Positions 52,728-63,216 of a stretch of DNA of 64,000 nt are shown here, in pieces. The notes beneath the pieces are model-generated. The model made no database searches. It was not told the origin of the DNA and saw only the letters and a list, made by a program, of their open reading frames with translations. Source of the stretch: Meira nashicola (lineage: Eukaryota > Basidiomycota > Exobasidiomycetes > Exobasidiales > Brachybasidiaceae); NCBI GenBank assembly GCA_001600355.1, contig BCJU01000004.1, positions 496,001 to 560,000 on the forward strand, in the 5' to 3' direction. A program made the position numbers and the translations under genes. Numbering within the stretch: position 1 is the first letter of the stretch; each line of letters begins with the position of its first letter.

Positions 52728-54686
52728 TTATATACAAAGGTGACTTAAATGCAAATAACCTAACCAAGAACATTCTTGACGAACTTCTTGAAGAAGAGAT
52801 TGATTTTGTTTATTATTTTTTGTAGAAAAATAAGCCGGAAGTTTGCCGAATTGTAAGAGGTGGAAGATGATTGGATAACATAAAGGATTACGATCGTTAG
52901 GTAAAATAATTTGTAAGGTTGATGATGTTGACATTTGCTTTAATGTAGATTTTATTTTTTGTTTGTTAGATTGAGGCGTAAAGACAAGACCTGGCATTTG
53001 ATCAATGAAAGAAGGATTTTGACGATTGTGTTGTTGTTGTAAATCGCTACAGCTACTTGTTCTTCTTGGTGCGAATTCCAAACCGAAACTGTTTCTAGGT
53101 GCATTGAAATCCAAATCATATGCAAATGCATTGGATTCTCTTTTTGTACTGAGTTGAGATTCGTTTGAAACGCTTTTTGGTAAATTTGAAAGATTGTTTC
53201 TTGGTGAAATATTTTTATCCAAAGGATTATAGGGATGATCGAATAAGCCTGGAGTGCGAACAGAAGGACTATTTTCAACCGTTGAAAGACCAAGATCTGT
53301 TCCATCATCTGAAGAAGCGAAAGAATGAGAACGACATTCATCTGAATCATCTTCTAATCTTGTTCCAATTTTACGTAGCCATGATGCCAGACCAAATTGT
53401 CTAACAGGAGTGTCATGTAGACAAAGAGTGGAGAATGTTGAATTAAATTGCATTCCTCCAACTTCGACGATCACTTTTGCTGTTTCACGATCGAATAATC
53501 CTTCTACTTCAACTAAATCAGCTTCGAATTTATTGTAAGCAGAATAATTTGACGTCTTTTTGTTGCTATCATTAACCCATCCGATTGGTGTTGTAACATC
53601 TTCTTCATTTGGTGAAACTGGAACGTCAGGTAAAGGTGTAGTTGGCACAGGTAAAGGTTTGGGTAATCTACGAGCTGGCCTTTGTGGAAGTTGTTGTTTT
53701 TGTTGTTGATGGTAAGGCACAGTAACCATATCGGCAAAGATATCACTCTCTGTTGGTCTCTTTGGACGACGAGGTGGACGAATAGGAGATTTGAGTGGAA
53801 GATCAGGTTTAGGACGTACCAATTGACTGATTCTGTTCATACGATCAGGACAAGGTGATCGAGTAGTCGGAGATTTGATTGGTTGTGAAAGAGGGCTTAC
53901 ACTTTGATCAGTATAAGTGCCTAATAGCATTGCTGCTTTCTTTGGAATAGTTTGAACGACATCAGATGATTTTGTTGATTTTTGATCTTGTGGAAATGGC
54001 GCACGAGGACGACGATGAGGATCAAAAGATAAAGGAGAAGCAGTTTGACCATGCAAATCTTCCAAACCCAAGCCAATCATTTCGTTATTGCTTTCTGCAC
54101 TTTGAAATGCATCAAAAGAAGGTAAACGAGGAGATAAAGCACCTTCCATAATCTCTTCAAAGAAACTATCATTTCGATGAGAAGAAGAAGAAGAAATGTC
54201 ATTCATAACCCTATTTGACATATTGAATAACTTTTTGGAAGATAATGCTTTTGCCGTTGAACTTGCCCATTTCTTACTGGCTAAAAGATGTTGCTTAGGT
54301 GATAATTGAATTCGTTCTTGATCCATTTCATCCCATCCTTCAAAAATACTTTGTTCGGTTGATAAGCTAGTATCTAAACTATCCCTTCGTTCATCATCAA
54401 ACAAAGAAACAAAATGACTTTTAGGTGAACATGTGATTGAATACTTTTCTTCAATTTCTCGATCTCTCATTGAGTGAGAATCTTTAAAAGTCCAATTATG
54501 CATACGTTCCATCGAAAGTAAGAACGCATCTCGAATGAACATTTGTTCGTTCATTGTTGTTGGTTTTTGATTGGTTGTTTTCGTTGTTGTGATTGTTTTG
54601 CTGACTTTCATTGATGGCTTAGGCGAATTAAAAGATGGCTTTAGTGGTGACCATTGCTTTTGTGAAGAATATGATGAAGTTGCCAT
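52728..54686 (-). CDS. KCTD/T1-like BTB protein with split domain (tentative)
   Basis: Single exon, 652 residues. Most is low-complexity, rich in Ser, Pro, Lys and Asn, with a Pro-rich R-P-P-R-R-P-K-R-P stretch near 300. Near residue 400 is V-I-V-E-V-G-G-M-Q-F-N-S-T-F-S-T-L, which resembles the first strands and helix of the T1/KCTD-type BTB fold (V-x-V-G-G-x-x-F). Near 592 is S-T-L-Q-I-I-L-P-N-D-R-N-P, then Y-P-I-I-F-H-L-L-Q-F-G-K-L-P and E-C-S-W-L-G-Y, which resemble its second half. About 180 residues of disordered sequence separate the halves. If correct, it is an adaptor with an inserted loop. It shows no close similarity to the BTB array at the left end. Confidence 0.65.
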   Translation of the reverse strand: MATSSYSSQKQWSPLKPSFNSPKPSMKVSKTITTTKTTNQKPTTMNEQMFIRDAFLLSMERMHNWTFKDSHSMRDREIEEKYSITCSPKSHFVSLFDDERRDSLDTSLSTEQSIFEGWDEMDQERIQLSPKQHLLASKKWASSTAKALSSKKLFNMSNRVMNDISSSSSHRNDSFFEEIMEGALSPRLPSFDAFQSAESNNEMIGLGLEDLHGQTASPLSFDPHRRPRAPFPQDQKSTKSSDVVQTIPKKAAMLLGTYTDQSVSPLSQPIKSPTTRSPCPDRMNRISQLVRPKPDLPLKSPIRPPRRPKRPTESDIFADMVTVPYHQQQKQQLPQRPARRLPKPLPVPTTPLPDVPVSPNEEDVTTPIGWVNDSNKKTSNYSAYNKFEADLVEVEGLFDRETAKVIVEVGGMQFNSTFSTLCLHDTPVRQFGLASWLRKIGTRLEDDSDECRSHSFASSDDGTDLGLSTVENSPSVRTPGLFDHPYNPLDKNISPRNNLSNLPKSVSNESQLSTKRESNAFAYDLDFNAPRNSFGLEFAPRRTSSCSDLQQQHNRQNPSFIDQMPGLVFTPQSNKQKIKSTLKQMSTSSTLQIILPNDRNPLCYPIIFHLLQFGKLPAYFSTKNNKQNQSLLQEVRQECSWLGYLHLSHLCI

Positions 54687-56949
54687 GATGAATGCTCTCT
54701 TTCTTTCAAAGGATGATGGTGATGATGATAACGATGAATGGATCTAACATCAATAGTTGAAGAAAGAGGAACAAAGAACAAAGGAATTGATTGAATCGTT
54801 GCATATATATGCATTATTTATTAACTTTACCAAACAATCGTTCTCCGCTATAACACATATGAACAAAAGTCATGATCAGAACAAAAGGAAAGGTGTTGAT
54901 CTGCCTTGCATACATGCATACAAAATCCCTTTGTACATTTTGCATTGGAAATCAAAAATAAGTAAATAAAAAACCTTATGCACGCACGGGACCTCTATAA
55001 ATTGTACGTCCACCCAATTTTTTTGTTTTTCCTTTGAATACGCGCCCAGCAGCTGAGCTATTCTTTATTTTTGGTAATACCCTTTGTTTGTCAGTTTTCG
55101 CTACCGAATACATAGTCACATAAATAAAGGCGGAGTATATTTTCGACATTAGGATAGCCACACCCTGCATGTTCGTTGTGCATTTATATGCAGATAAGCC
55201 TAGGAAGATTTCCAGTACAGACAACATATGTAAATCTTCCTCGGCCCGATAAGGGAGAGTACATAATAATAACAAATGGTAAGGATGATCAAATTGAAGA
55301 ATATAATGCTACATTTGTCACAACGGATCTGCAAGTATGTAGGGAGGTTAAATCCAAATTGAGATGAATCTATAGATTAAAGCGTATAACAACTTTTGGC
55401 CTGGACTTTATTAGCGTACAATTCGATCAATTTTTAGCTACGTTTCTTCTGACGCGCTGCAAGGATATAAGTTATGTAACTAAATTAGCATAGAATTCAA
55501 TTCTCATTCGATTTTGATCGTCTTCCTATAACGAAAAAAAGGGGATAGAAAGAATTCATAGGTCCCCCTTTAGAACAACAATGAATGTCATCATCACTTT
55601 CAATGCATTCTTATCTTGAGTAAGGATTTATGCGCACGGACTTCTCCCCTCCCTTCTCAAGGTGAGGACGCCGAGCCAAAACCAACAACAAAAAGGCATT
55701 CAATTCGGGATCCAAATAGTAATCGGGAAGGGCGGGTTCTACAATTCAACGAGAGTGCATGGGAAATGCACGTTTTGTATTGAATTGTTAACCTTTTCTT
55801 TTTGCCCGATCGACGACCTGCATGGCACACTGGTGCTTTGTATGCTTTTTTTGTACGTGTATGCACGCGTGCCTGCATGTAAAATTATCGGGAACGACCC
55901 AAAACTTTAACAAGCAAAAAGAGAGGTTAGGCGCATGCACTGCGTGCGCTTGGCCTACTTGACTCAAGATCACACAAGCCACGAATAAGAAAGATAGAAG
56001 GACACTAAACAACAGTGTGAGGCGATCATACAATGAACCCTTGATAGCAACAAAGAATGTGGTAGGAAATGCAAGATAGTCACGAATGCTATCTTGTTAT
56101 ATAGGAAGAATAATATTGTTGAGTGTCATGTCAATCAAATGAGAATAAATGTTGCACTTTGTGTTTTATCTTTGTTGAAGAGAAGCATTAATCTAGAAGT
56201 GGAAATGTATTGTCCTAGAGCCATTCTTTTATGAGAAGATCACACGTTTGTATATATCTTGCTGCTGATAGTATTGCAATTCAAATATTCCCCACGCACT
56301 TCTTCTTTGAGCATATATGTTTCCTCTCGGTGTTCGGCGATTTCGGTGTAAGAATCTACTGTTTAGACGCGTAAAGGGACCCGAGCTTTTGTGGCTTGGA
56401 AAGAAGTAAGAAACTGGATATGATTAACACACACAGTATAGAAGAAGATGTAGAAAATAACCTTTTATGATCACCACGTGAAAAGATTGAAGAAGGATGA
56501 ACAACCATACCTATGCTTAAAGAGGCTGTGATACGTCTCACTGAATCAATCACCTACTTTAAAATCACATATCTCGTGATGCAGTATGTACGCCATCAAT
56601 TGACTGTACCTCTCGCAGCTTCATGTATCGGGCTATAAAACCTTATGAAAGGGTCTAGCCATAATCAAGAAGGACCCTACATGCCGATTGAGCCCAAAGC
56701 CACATAAATTGATAAATATCAACATAGGTACCCGACTTATGGCTTCGCCGTTCGGTCACTAGATTGGAAATATGTCCTGGTACAATAACAATTGAGGTGG
56801 GCGTACACTTTCACGCTAATTTGCTACGCTTGCACGCGGGCGCTCAAGCAACCTTCTTACGCACCAGCCATGCATACATTTTAGCTCTTCCAATCTGTTA
56901 TGCATTCAGTCTATCTTCTCCACCACGTCGACGTGATATTTTGGATAAA
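54687..56949. other. Gene-poor region, 2.3 kb
   Basis: No supported gene. Candidates weighed: a small basic minus-strand frame at 54976-55149 (57 codons, ending R-T-I-Y-R-G-P-V-R-A) and a plus-strand frame at 55176-55367 without ATG. Neither has a recognised domain. TATAAAA near 56634 may serve the Hid1 gene. Confidence 0.5.
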
Positions 56950-59900
56950 ATGTTCAAAAGATTACTCTTCGGAAATGAAGCAAAGTTACAATTCAAAACA
57001 TCAACTTCGGATGGAATAGCTCGATTATATTCTCAAGGTAATATTTCTATCAATGATGTAAAATATTGGAGAAAATTTTTAATTTGTTTCGATTCAGCAA
57101 ATGATGTTTTCACTTTAATGTCAATTTCGGATATTCGAAGAGCATTAATTCGACATCCTGAAAATATTCAAACTCTTATCACAATCTTGATCAATCATTT
57201 GGAATCACTTAAAGAAGATCCCCAACTTTCGCCTATTCCTTCATCACAAGCATCGTCATCCTCCATTTATGCTTCAGCTTCAAGAAGTACGATTCGACTA
57301 ACAGATCAAGCTAGCAATAGTGCTTTATCTCTTGTTGATGCAGGTGCTAGAAGTGCAGCTGCTTTGGGTTCTTTTTTGGGAGGTAGAAACGATGGAAGCA
57401 CCTCAAGTTCACAAAATGATCAAGCCTTAGAACAAACACGCGATCGTACAAAAGAAGTTTTAAATTGTTGTCGTATTCTCACAAGACTTCTTCCGATTAT
57501 TATGGAAGGCGATCATGATTCTACTAGCAATGTACAAGCTGACGGTGGATTGGATCCTAGCGCTGCTTTAGAAACAGATGAGTTTGAACATCAGCTTTTG
57601 TGGTCAGAGCAGCCTATAAATGAAAACCAACCTTCAGATCTTTGGGGAAATGATACATCACAAAAGGCTATCCAGAAAGATATTGAACAACCTGCATCAC
57701 CCGATGAAAGTCAAGAGAATCAATTTGTGATTGAAGAAAGCGACGAAGAAGATGAAAAGGTGGAAGACAATAGTGCGCGAGACAGAACACCTTCTGATCC
57801 TTTACGCTCTCAGACGAAGGAGCGAAAAGCATCACACTCTGAAGAAGATCAAACGACAACCAACCCATCCTTGGGAGAGCGACTGACTAAAGCAACTGTT
57901 GACTTTCTCTTTTATTCTGGTTTCTCGATTCCTTGGAGTGAAGAACAGATAAATGCATCGTCAGATAATACAGTATCTGCATCACGCGTTCAGTATATCA
58001 TATCTGAAAAAGGAATTGGCAGCTCAGTTGACATTGCAGGTCGAACAAAAACTCACATTAATCATCGATCAGAAGTTTTACGCTTATTGTTGGTGCTACT
58101 CAGTAAAAACATATACGTCACTCCAAGTCGACAAAGAACGATTGAAAATTATCCATTAAGAATTTTGGTGACAAAGTTGGATAAATCAATCGTCCTTCCG
58201 CTTTTGTGTACATTACTCAATGTAACAATTGCTTCGAGTAAGAATGAAAATTGGCTGATCAATTTGACTAGTCTTCCTGCAGGTTTGGTCAAAGAGCGAT
58301 TAGCTGGTGGAGAAGATGGAAGGCCAGTTACAGTGACTATTGCTTTACAATTGCTCAATATCGTTTTGGGCTATGAAGCTCCAATAAAAGAAGAATCAGA
58401 TCAAGCCGATCAAAGTGGAACTGGCACGCCAATGATTCCTGGAACACCAAGACCGGGGCTGACACCGAAGCTGTCACAACTTTCTGTCAGTTCATTCCGT
58501 AGCAAAGATGTTCAAACAAACACTTTCAGGTTATATTTGAGTAAGCTTCATCGACAATCAGACTTTCATCTTTTGGCCGATGGAATATTTGCCATTCTTG
58601 CACAAAGACCAAGTCCTGCTGCTTTGTTAAACGGAAATGCAGGCGGACAAGTGATGGACACCAGTGCAGCAGGTCCACATATTCCTGAGACGATCTTAAT
58701 CCTTTGGAGACTTTTATGGCACAACGCTAAATTCCGTACATTTTTATTGGAAGACCGATCTCCTCAATTGATGGCGCATATGCTCTTTCACGCATTGAAT
58801 AATAAAGATAGCGCTGCACGTCAAGGTCTCGTTCGATTGGTAGTGTTCATATTGCATGATATTAGCTGTGATCGAGCATTTGCAGTAAACATTTGCAAGG
58901 CAGGTAGTGGAGCAAAAGCAAAGATCACTGGAAGTCAAAGGTGGGGTGTTGCTGTTGGAGGTGGAAGTACGGTTGCGGCAGGTGGAGCTACGGCAAATCA
59001 ATCTTCGCAATCATCAACGGGTGCAGATATTTTGATTCAAGCTATTTATGCTCTAATTGCTACGACTAAATCCAGCTTATCAGCTTTATATGCACCGATG
59101 ATTATCACTTTAACCAACGTCAGTCCATATTTTAAGAATTTGTCCATCTTATCTTCCAACAAATTGATGGCTCTGTTTAACAGCTTTGCCAATCCGACAT
59201 TCCTCTTGGCTGATGAAGGAAATCCAAGGGTATTGTATTTCCTCATCGAAGCTTTGAATAATGTTGTTCAACATGGCTTTCAAAGAAATCCAAACGTGGC
59301 ATACGCTATCGTGCGTAATCATCAAACGATCGAACGGCTGGCCAATTTCACTTTGAGGCGGGGTATTGCAGAAGTGCGTAGAAGTAGAAGAAGAGGTGGA
59401 TTGTTGGGCAATGTGATCACTTCTCCAAGATCTGAATTCCCGCCTTCTTCTCCACGTCAAACAAGCGAATTCACCAGTCCAAGAAGTTCGGCAGAGAAAC
59501 AGAATGAGACACAATCGCCGGAAGAAATGAGAAATGAATCAAGTACAGCTGAACAAGCACCTTCTTCTGAAAAAGCAAGAGGGAAGATGCGTCAGCCTTC
59601 AACGCCGGTAGAGCAAAATACTGCTTATGCAGCTGCAATGCAAGAAGATGAAGAAGATGAGTTAGTCAATGGTTTTAATGATGAGGAACTTCACTTAGCT
59701 GCAAGTATGTTGGGACGCAATGGTTTTGTGCCCACACAAGCTTGGGTAAGTAGCTGGCATAAAGGTTTACCTTTGGATGTTTTACAAATCACAATTGTTG
59801 AATTAGTACCAAAAGTGGAAGAATTATGTGGAAGGATTGGAAATAAATCTAATGCTGATGAACGTGTTTTAGCTTTATTACGTGAACAAAATTTGGATGA

Positions 59901-60387
59901 TGTTTTACCTAATAAATCCCTTGGCAAAAATCAAGATGGAACTGAATTAACTAAAATACCACAACCAAGACCGTTTAGATGGACTTCGCATGTTTCTATT
60001 TGGCTTTTGTCTTATTTATGGGGATTAATTTATGTAACAAGTTCAATGCCTTATGGGTTGTTTAATGGGTCTTGCGCTAGATTGTTTCAATTGCGCATTC
60101 AGGATAAAGGACCATCTTCTGTACGTCTAGGAGTGAATTCACCTTCGGAAGGAGGAGGACAAGGTGTTAATCGAAGAACAAACACCAACACACAAAGGCT
60201 GACAGAAAGTACAACAAACGATCAAAGTGGTTTGACTGGCGTAGGTAATATGGTAATTGGTAATTTAACGGGTGTGTTTGGCTTAGGATTAGGACAATTA
60301 AATACATCCCGATCATCCACTTCGTCTACTGTACCGACGCAAACTGGGCAAAATCCTAACTCAGCTGATCGTGGCGGAACGGTATGA
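56950..60387 (+). CDS. HID1: Hid1 family protein
   Basis: Single exon, 1145 residues from the ATG at 56950 (gataaaATGttc). The frame is open further upstream but without a better ATG. Hid1 proteins are large peripheral membrane proteins of the Golgi/trans-Golgi network that act in vesicle sorting; the fission yeast relative binds a ubiquitin protease. The first 100 residues carry the family start (F-W/Y-W-x-x-F, D-V-F-T-L, I-R-R-A-L-I-R-H-P) and N-C-C-R-I-L-T-R-L-L-P-I-I near 175. L-L-W-S lies near 217, followed by an acidic linker. The middle is helical-repeat-like and the last third is disordered. A hydrophobic stretch near 1015 (WLLSYLWGLIYV) could touch membrane. Codon use is like its neighbours. 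Confidence 0.9.
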   Translation: MFKRLLFGNEAKLQFKTSTSDGIARLYSQGNISINDVKYWRKFLICFDSANDVFTLMSISDIRRALIRHPENIQTLITILINHLESLKEDPQLSPIPSSQASSSSIYASASRSTIRLTDQASNSALSLVDAGARSAAALGSFLGGRNDGSTSSSQNDQALEQTRDRTKEVLNCCRILTRLLPIIMEGDHDSTSNVQADGGLDPSAALETDEFEHQLLWSEQPINENQPSDLWGNDTSQKAIQKDIEQPASPDESQENQFVIEESDEEDEKVEDNSARDRTPSDPLRSQTKERKASHSEEDQTTTNPSLGERLTKATVDFLFYSGFSIPWSEEQINASSDNTVSASRVQYIISEKGIGSSVDIAGRTKTHINHRSEVLRLLLVLLSKNIYVTPSRQRTIENYPLRILVTKLDKSIVLPLLCTLLNVTIASSKNENWLINLTSLPAGLVKERLAGGEDGRPVTVTIALQLLNIVLGYEAPIKEESDQADQSGTGTPMIPGTPRPGLTPKLSQLSVSSFRSKDVQTNTFRLYLSKLHRQSDFHLLADGIFAILAQRPSPAALLNGNAGGQVMDTSAAGPHIPETILILWRLLWHNAKFRTFLLEDRSPQLMAHMLFHALNNKDSAARQGLVRLVVFILHDISCDRAFAVNICKAGSGAKAKITGSQRWGVAVGGGSTVAAGGATANQSSQSSTGADILIQAIYALIATTKSSLSALYAPMIITLTNVSPYFKNLSILSSNKLMALFNSFANPTFLLADEGNPRVLYFLIEALNNVVQHGFQRNPNVAYAIVRNHQTIERLANFTLRRGIAEVRRSRRRGGLLGNVITSPRSEFPPSSPRQTSEFTSPRSSAEKQNETQSPEEMRNESSTAEQAPSSEKARGKMRQPSTPVEQNTAYAAAMQEDEEDELVNGFNDEELHLAASMLGRNGFVPTQAWVSSWHKGLPLDVLQITIVELVPKVEELCGRIGNKSNADERVLALLREQNLDDVLPNKSLGKNQDGTELTKIPQPRPFRWTSHVSIWLLSYLWGLIYVTSSMPYGLFNGSCARLFQLRIQDKGPSSVRLGVNSPSEGGGQGVNRRTNTNTQRLTESTTNDQSGLTGVGNMVIGNLTGVFGLGLGQLNTSRSSTSSTVPTQTGQNPNSADRGGTV

Positions 60388-60889
60388 TGTGTGGAGAGGG
60401 TAGATTAGAGGTTAAAAAAGGGTTCATTCCGCCTGTCATAATAAAGCTGAAATGATGATGCAATACATTATTCGTAAGATGACTCCGAATAGGAGTACAA
60501 TTTTTGTTTTTCAATTGAAGTATCACATGACATATTCATCCTTGCATTACCACGGCTCCACAATAATAACCGGTTCTCCCTTACCCGGCTTTGAATGGCG
60601 TGCGCAAGCGCGTTGAATCAATGTATGTATGTTTTGCATCTTGTCATCTAATAATTGTCAAACTGTGTGTGATCTGATGAGGAATACATATGCTGTTACA
60701 GAATTATAGTCCGCTTTATACTTAAGCATAAGCTAAGATGACAGTATTAGCATCAATTCAAAATATTTCATTAAAAAAGAAAACAGCATAAGTAAAGGTC
60801 AAAAGATTGAATTCAATTAAACTTTCTTCTGCACCACCAACATCAACTAGTAATCAAACCAACAACTTTCTCACTGCAATCAATCAAAC
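60388..60889. other. Intergenic, HID1 downstream and Dabb-gene upstream
   Basis: 502 bp. ACCACCAACATCAACTAGTAATC just before the start is pyrimidine/A-rich, typical of a fungal 5' leader. No gene seen. Confidence 0.55.
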
Positions 60890-61572
60890 ATGCCTCTCGT
60901 TCATATCGTCTTGGTAAAGGTAAGAAGAAGATGATGATGATGAGAAGCAAGGGGTGATTGAAAGGATGCATGACTAAAACTTTGTCTACCTTTTTCATTA
61001 TTTTGATAAAACAACAGATCAAGTCACCCGAACAACTTGAAGCTTTAAAAGCTGAAGCAGCAAGCTTTGAGAAAAAAGAAGAAATTAAAGCTCTTGCTGA
61101 ACAAGTTACTTGGGGTCCTCCAGTTTATGCTGATCGTGCCGTAAGTAACAGTCTGTGAATTTGTCCGAATTATTCAATTTGCTAATTCATTTTTCTCCTT
61201 CCCGCATATATAGAAAGGTTTCGATTTTGGTGAGATGATAAATGATCATGGATTGTATCTATTCACATGCTAACTTCAATTCCCTTCCTACCAGGCTTAT
61301 ACTCTGTCTTCAAGGATAAGGTGAGCAAATTTGAGCTGATCTTAACATTCTAACAAACAGGCTGACATATTATTCCTTCAATAGGCTACCTATGAGCAAT
61401 ACCGCGATCATCCATTCCACAAAGAATGGGTTGCAACTAAAGTGGTACCCAACATTGATGGTAAGAATTTCTGCTTTGTGTTAATTTTTGTTTTTATCGT
61501 TTAGTGATTTTGACTTGTTTTCTTTCTTTACCTTTTCCCGTAGACATCATTGCTTACGACTTTGAATACTGA
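60890..61572 (+). CDS. Stress-responsive A/B-barrel (Dabb) protein
   Basis: Six exons: 60890-60919, 61018-61140, 61214-61229, 61295-61320, 61385-61460 and 61544-61572, all with GT-AG introns, giving 99 residues. The joined protein starts MPLVHIVLVKIKSPEQLEAL and ends IIAYDFEY. It is a complete single dimeric alpha/beta-barrel domain (Dabb, the fold of plant HS1 and olivetolic acid cyclase): the first strand with His5, a central helix, F-G-L-Y-S-V-F-K-D, then Y-E-Q-Y-R-D-H-P-F-H-K-E-W and the last strand. Exons 3 and 4 are only 16 and 26 nt. The family is often stress-induced; the function here is unknown. Phases are consistent at every junction, so the model is firm despite its fragmentation. 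Confidence 0.92.
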
Positions 61573-61627
61573 TCAAATTTTATGAGTCCTATGTTAAACA
61601 ACATCATGTCCAAATATAAGTTCAATG

Positions 61628-61659
<32 letters not shown>

Positions 61660-61972
61660 GTCAACGAATTGATGATCGTAATAACACAACCCTTCAATTG
61701 TCCCCGTCCAGATTTCTTCTTAAAAGTGTTGTTCTCGAATGAAACGGATTTAAGCTTTTTTGTCCCTCGCCTCGGGTTTATTCTTTGGTTACACTTACGC
61801 GTGCGTTGTACCTTAACACGGTTTTTTTAGTCTTTTTGTCGGAAAAGGGTAAGCCATAAATTAATCTTCCTCTTCTCTACATATCTGCTTCCTTCCCTTG
61901 TTAAGTTTAAGTCAATCAACAACTTTGGGATACGTGCTGAAGTTGTCTTTTGTGACACTTAATTGTTTCAAA
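61573..61972. other. Intergenic with AT microsatellite
   Basis: 400 bp; the main feature is an (AT)n run at 61635-61659. The rest is T-rich promoter for the Cox16-Erv1 gene. Confidence 0.6.
61635..61659. repeat. (AT)n microsatellite
   Basis: An uninterrupted 25-nt AT repeat. Confidence 0.9.
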
Positions 61973-63036
61973 ATGCCGGCGTTTTCCAATAAGCCCATCG
62001 GACGATCACAATCCACTTTTGGAACGATTCTTGCTAAACTTACGCCACAAGTTAGACGACATCCTGTTTTAATGTTTGGTTTACCTTTCATTTTAACGAT
62101 CGTAGGTAGTTCATTCGGATTATCTTATATGACTCAAACTAGATATGATTATAATGCATCAAAAGTCAAAAGTATGTCAAAAGAAGAAGAACTTGGAATG
62201 CGAAAAGATAGAAGAAAGATTGATATTCGGGAAGAGTATTATGTAGGTACTAGGTGTTGCATACATGATCTTGTCATTCGAACTCCAAGACTCACACCCT
62301 TCTCTCCTCCTTCTTTTCACTCACGCAGAGACTTCAAGCAAAAGATTCAGAAATGGACGATTGGGAACCGAAACGAATTCCACGTCCGGATGGCGTAGAA
62401 GAGCCATTAGCTCCTCGATCACGAAAACTGTTCGCAGATGGACCGAAAATGCAACAAGAAGCCGATGATGAGGTTGAAAGCTCGCCTACAACGTCGAATC
62501 GTAAGAATGTGATCTTAGGGCCAGATGGTAAACCATGCCGATCATGTAACAGCAAACTAGCATTTACTGCTGCTTTAAAGGTTGGCAAGAAACCGAACAC
62601 CAAAGAAACATCATCGTCAAGCACAAAGAAAACAGTATCACAACAACCAGAAGAATGCCCACCAGATGGAGAAATAATCGGGCAATCTACTTGGACTTTC
62701 TTACATAGCGCAGCAGCTTATTATCCCAATTCGCCAAGTGAAATTCAACAAAAGTCAATGTTATCACTCATTCAATCTCTACCACATCTCTATCCATGTC
62801 ATACGTGTGCTGGAGCGCTAGGTGAAGAGCTAGAAAGAGAGATTAAAGAGAAACGATCTTGGGAAGGCGGAGAGGTTTTACAACAAGCCGTTCGAACAGG
62901 ACCAGGTTTGCGAAAATGGCTCTGTGGTGTTCATAATGAAACAAATGCTCGATTAGGTAAACCGACTTGGACGTGTACCGAGGAGATGCTACAGCAGAGG
63001 TGGAAGGATGGTCCACCGGATGGACGATGTGACTGA
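61973..63036 (+). CDS. COX16-ERV1: Fusion of Cox16 and Erv1 (sulfhydryl oxidase)
   Basis: Exons 61973-62242 and 62329-63036, phase 0 over an 86-nt intron, give 325 residues. Residues 1-120 are Cox16, an inner-membrane cytochrome oxidase assembly factor: TM helix about 36-56 (HPVLMFGLPFILTIVGSSFG), R-Y-D-Y, E-E-Y-Y-R-L-Q-A, then D-D-W-E-P-K-R-I-P-R-P. Without a stop the frame runs into Erv1, the FAD-linked oxidase of the Mia40 disulfide relay. It has a shuttle KPCRSC, C-P-P-D-G, W-T-F-L-H-S-A-A-A-Y-Y-P, the active YPCHTC and the CGVHNETNARLGKP region with the CX16C pair. Both halves work at the intermembrane-space side of the inner membrane, so the fusion would tether Erv1 there. The junction is inside exon 2, not at a splice site. 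The M in FADGPKM could start a separate Erv1 only by internal initiation. Confidence 0.87.
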
Positions 63037-63216
63037 ACGTTTGAGTAGAACGCCATACATAATTGTACTTTTATCTGTATTTTATAGCCATAGAGAATCA
63101 TTTGCGAAAAATGCCACACTACTCCCTCACTTTGCATCTAAACCTAACAACCAAGTCTATTATATCAACATGAAAATTGATTCGATAATGCACATATATA
63201 TTCCACTTGTGTTTAT

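Noticed and set aside
54976..55149. Small basic minus-strand frame (57 codons)
   Set aside because: No family, conserved start context or neighbours support it; chance is as likely.
55176..55367. Plus-strand open frame ending C-R-E-V-K-S-K-L-R
   Set aside because: It has no ATG at its start and no domain or splice structure that I can defend.
56640..56765. A stretch with GCTTCGCCGTTCGG that suggests a tRNA T-arm
   Set aside because: No A box, cloverleaf or 3' T-run could be matched at tRNA spacing.
56764..56949. Upstream extension of the Hid1 frame
   Set aside because: It has no ATG with good context and includes non-coding-like sequence; the Hid1 family start matches the ATG at 56950.
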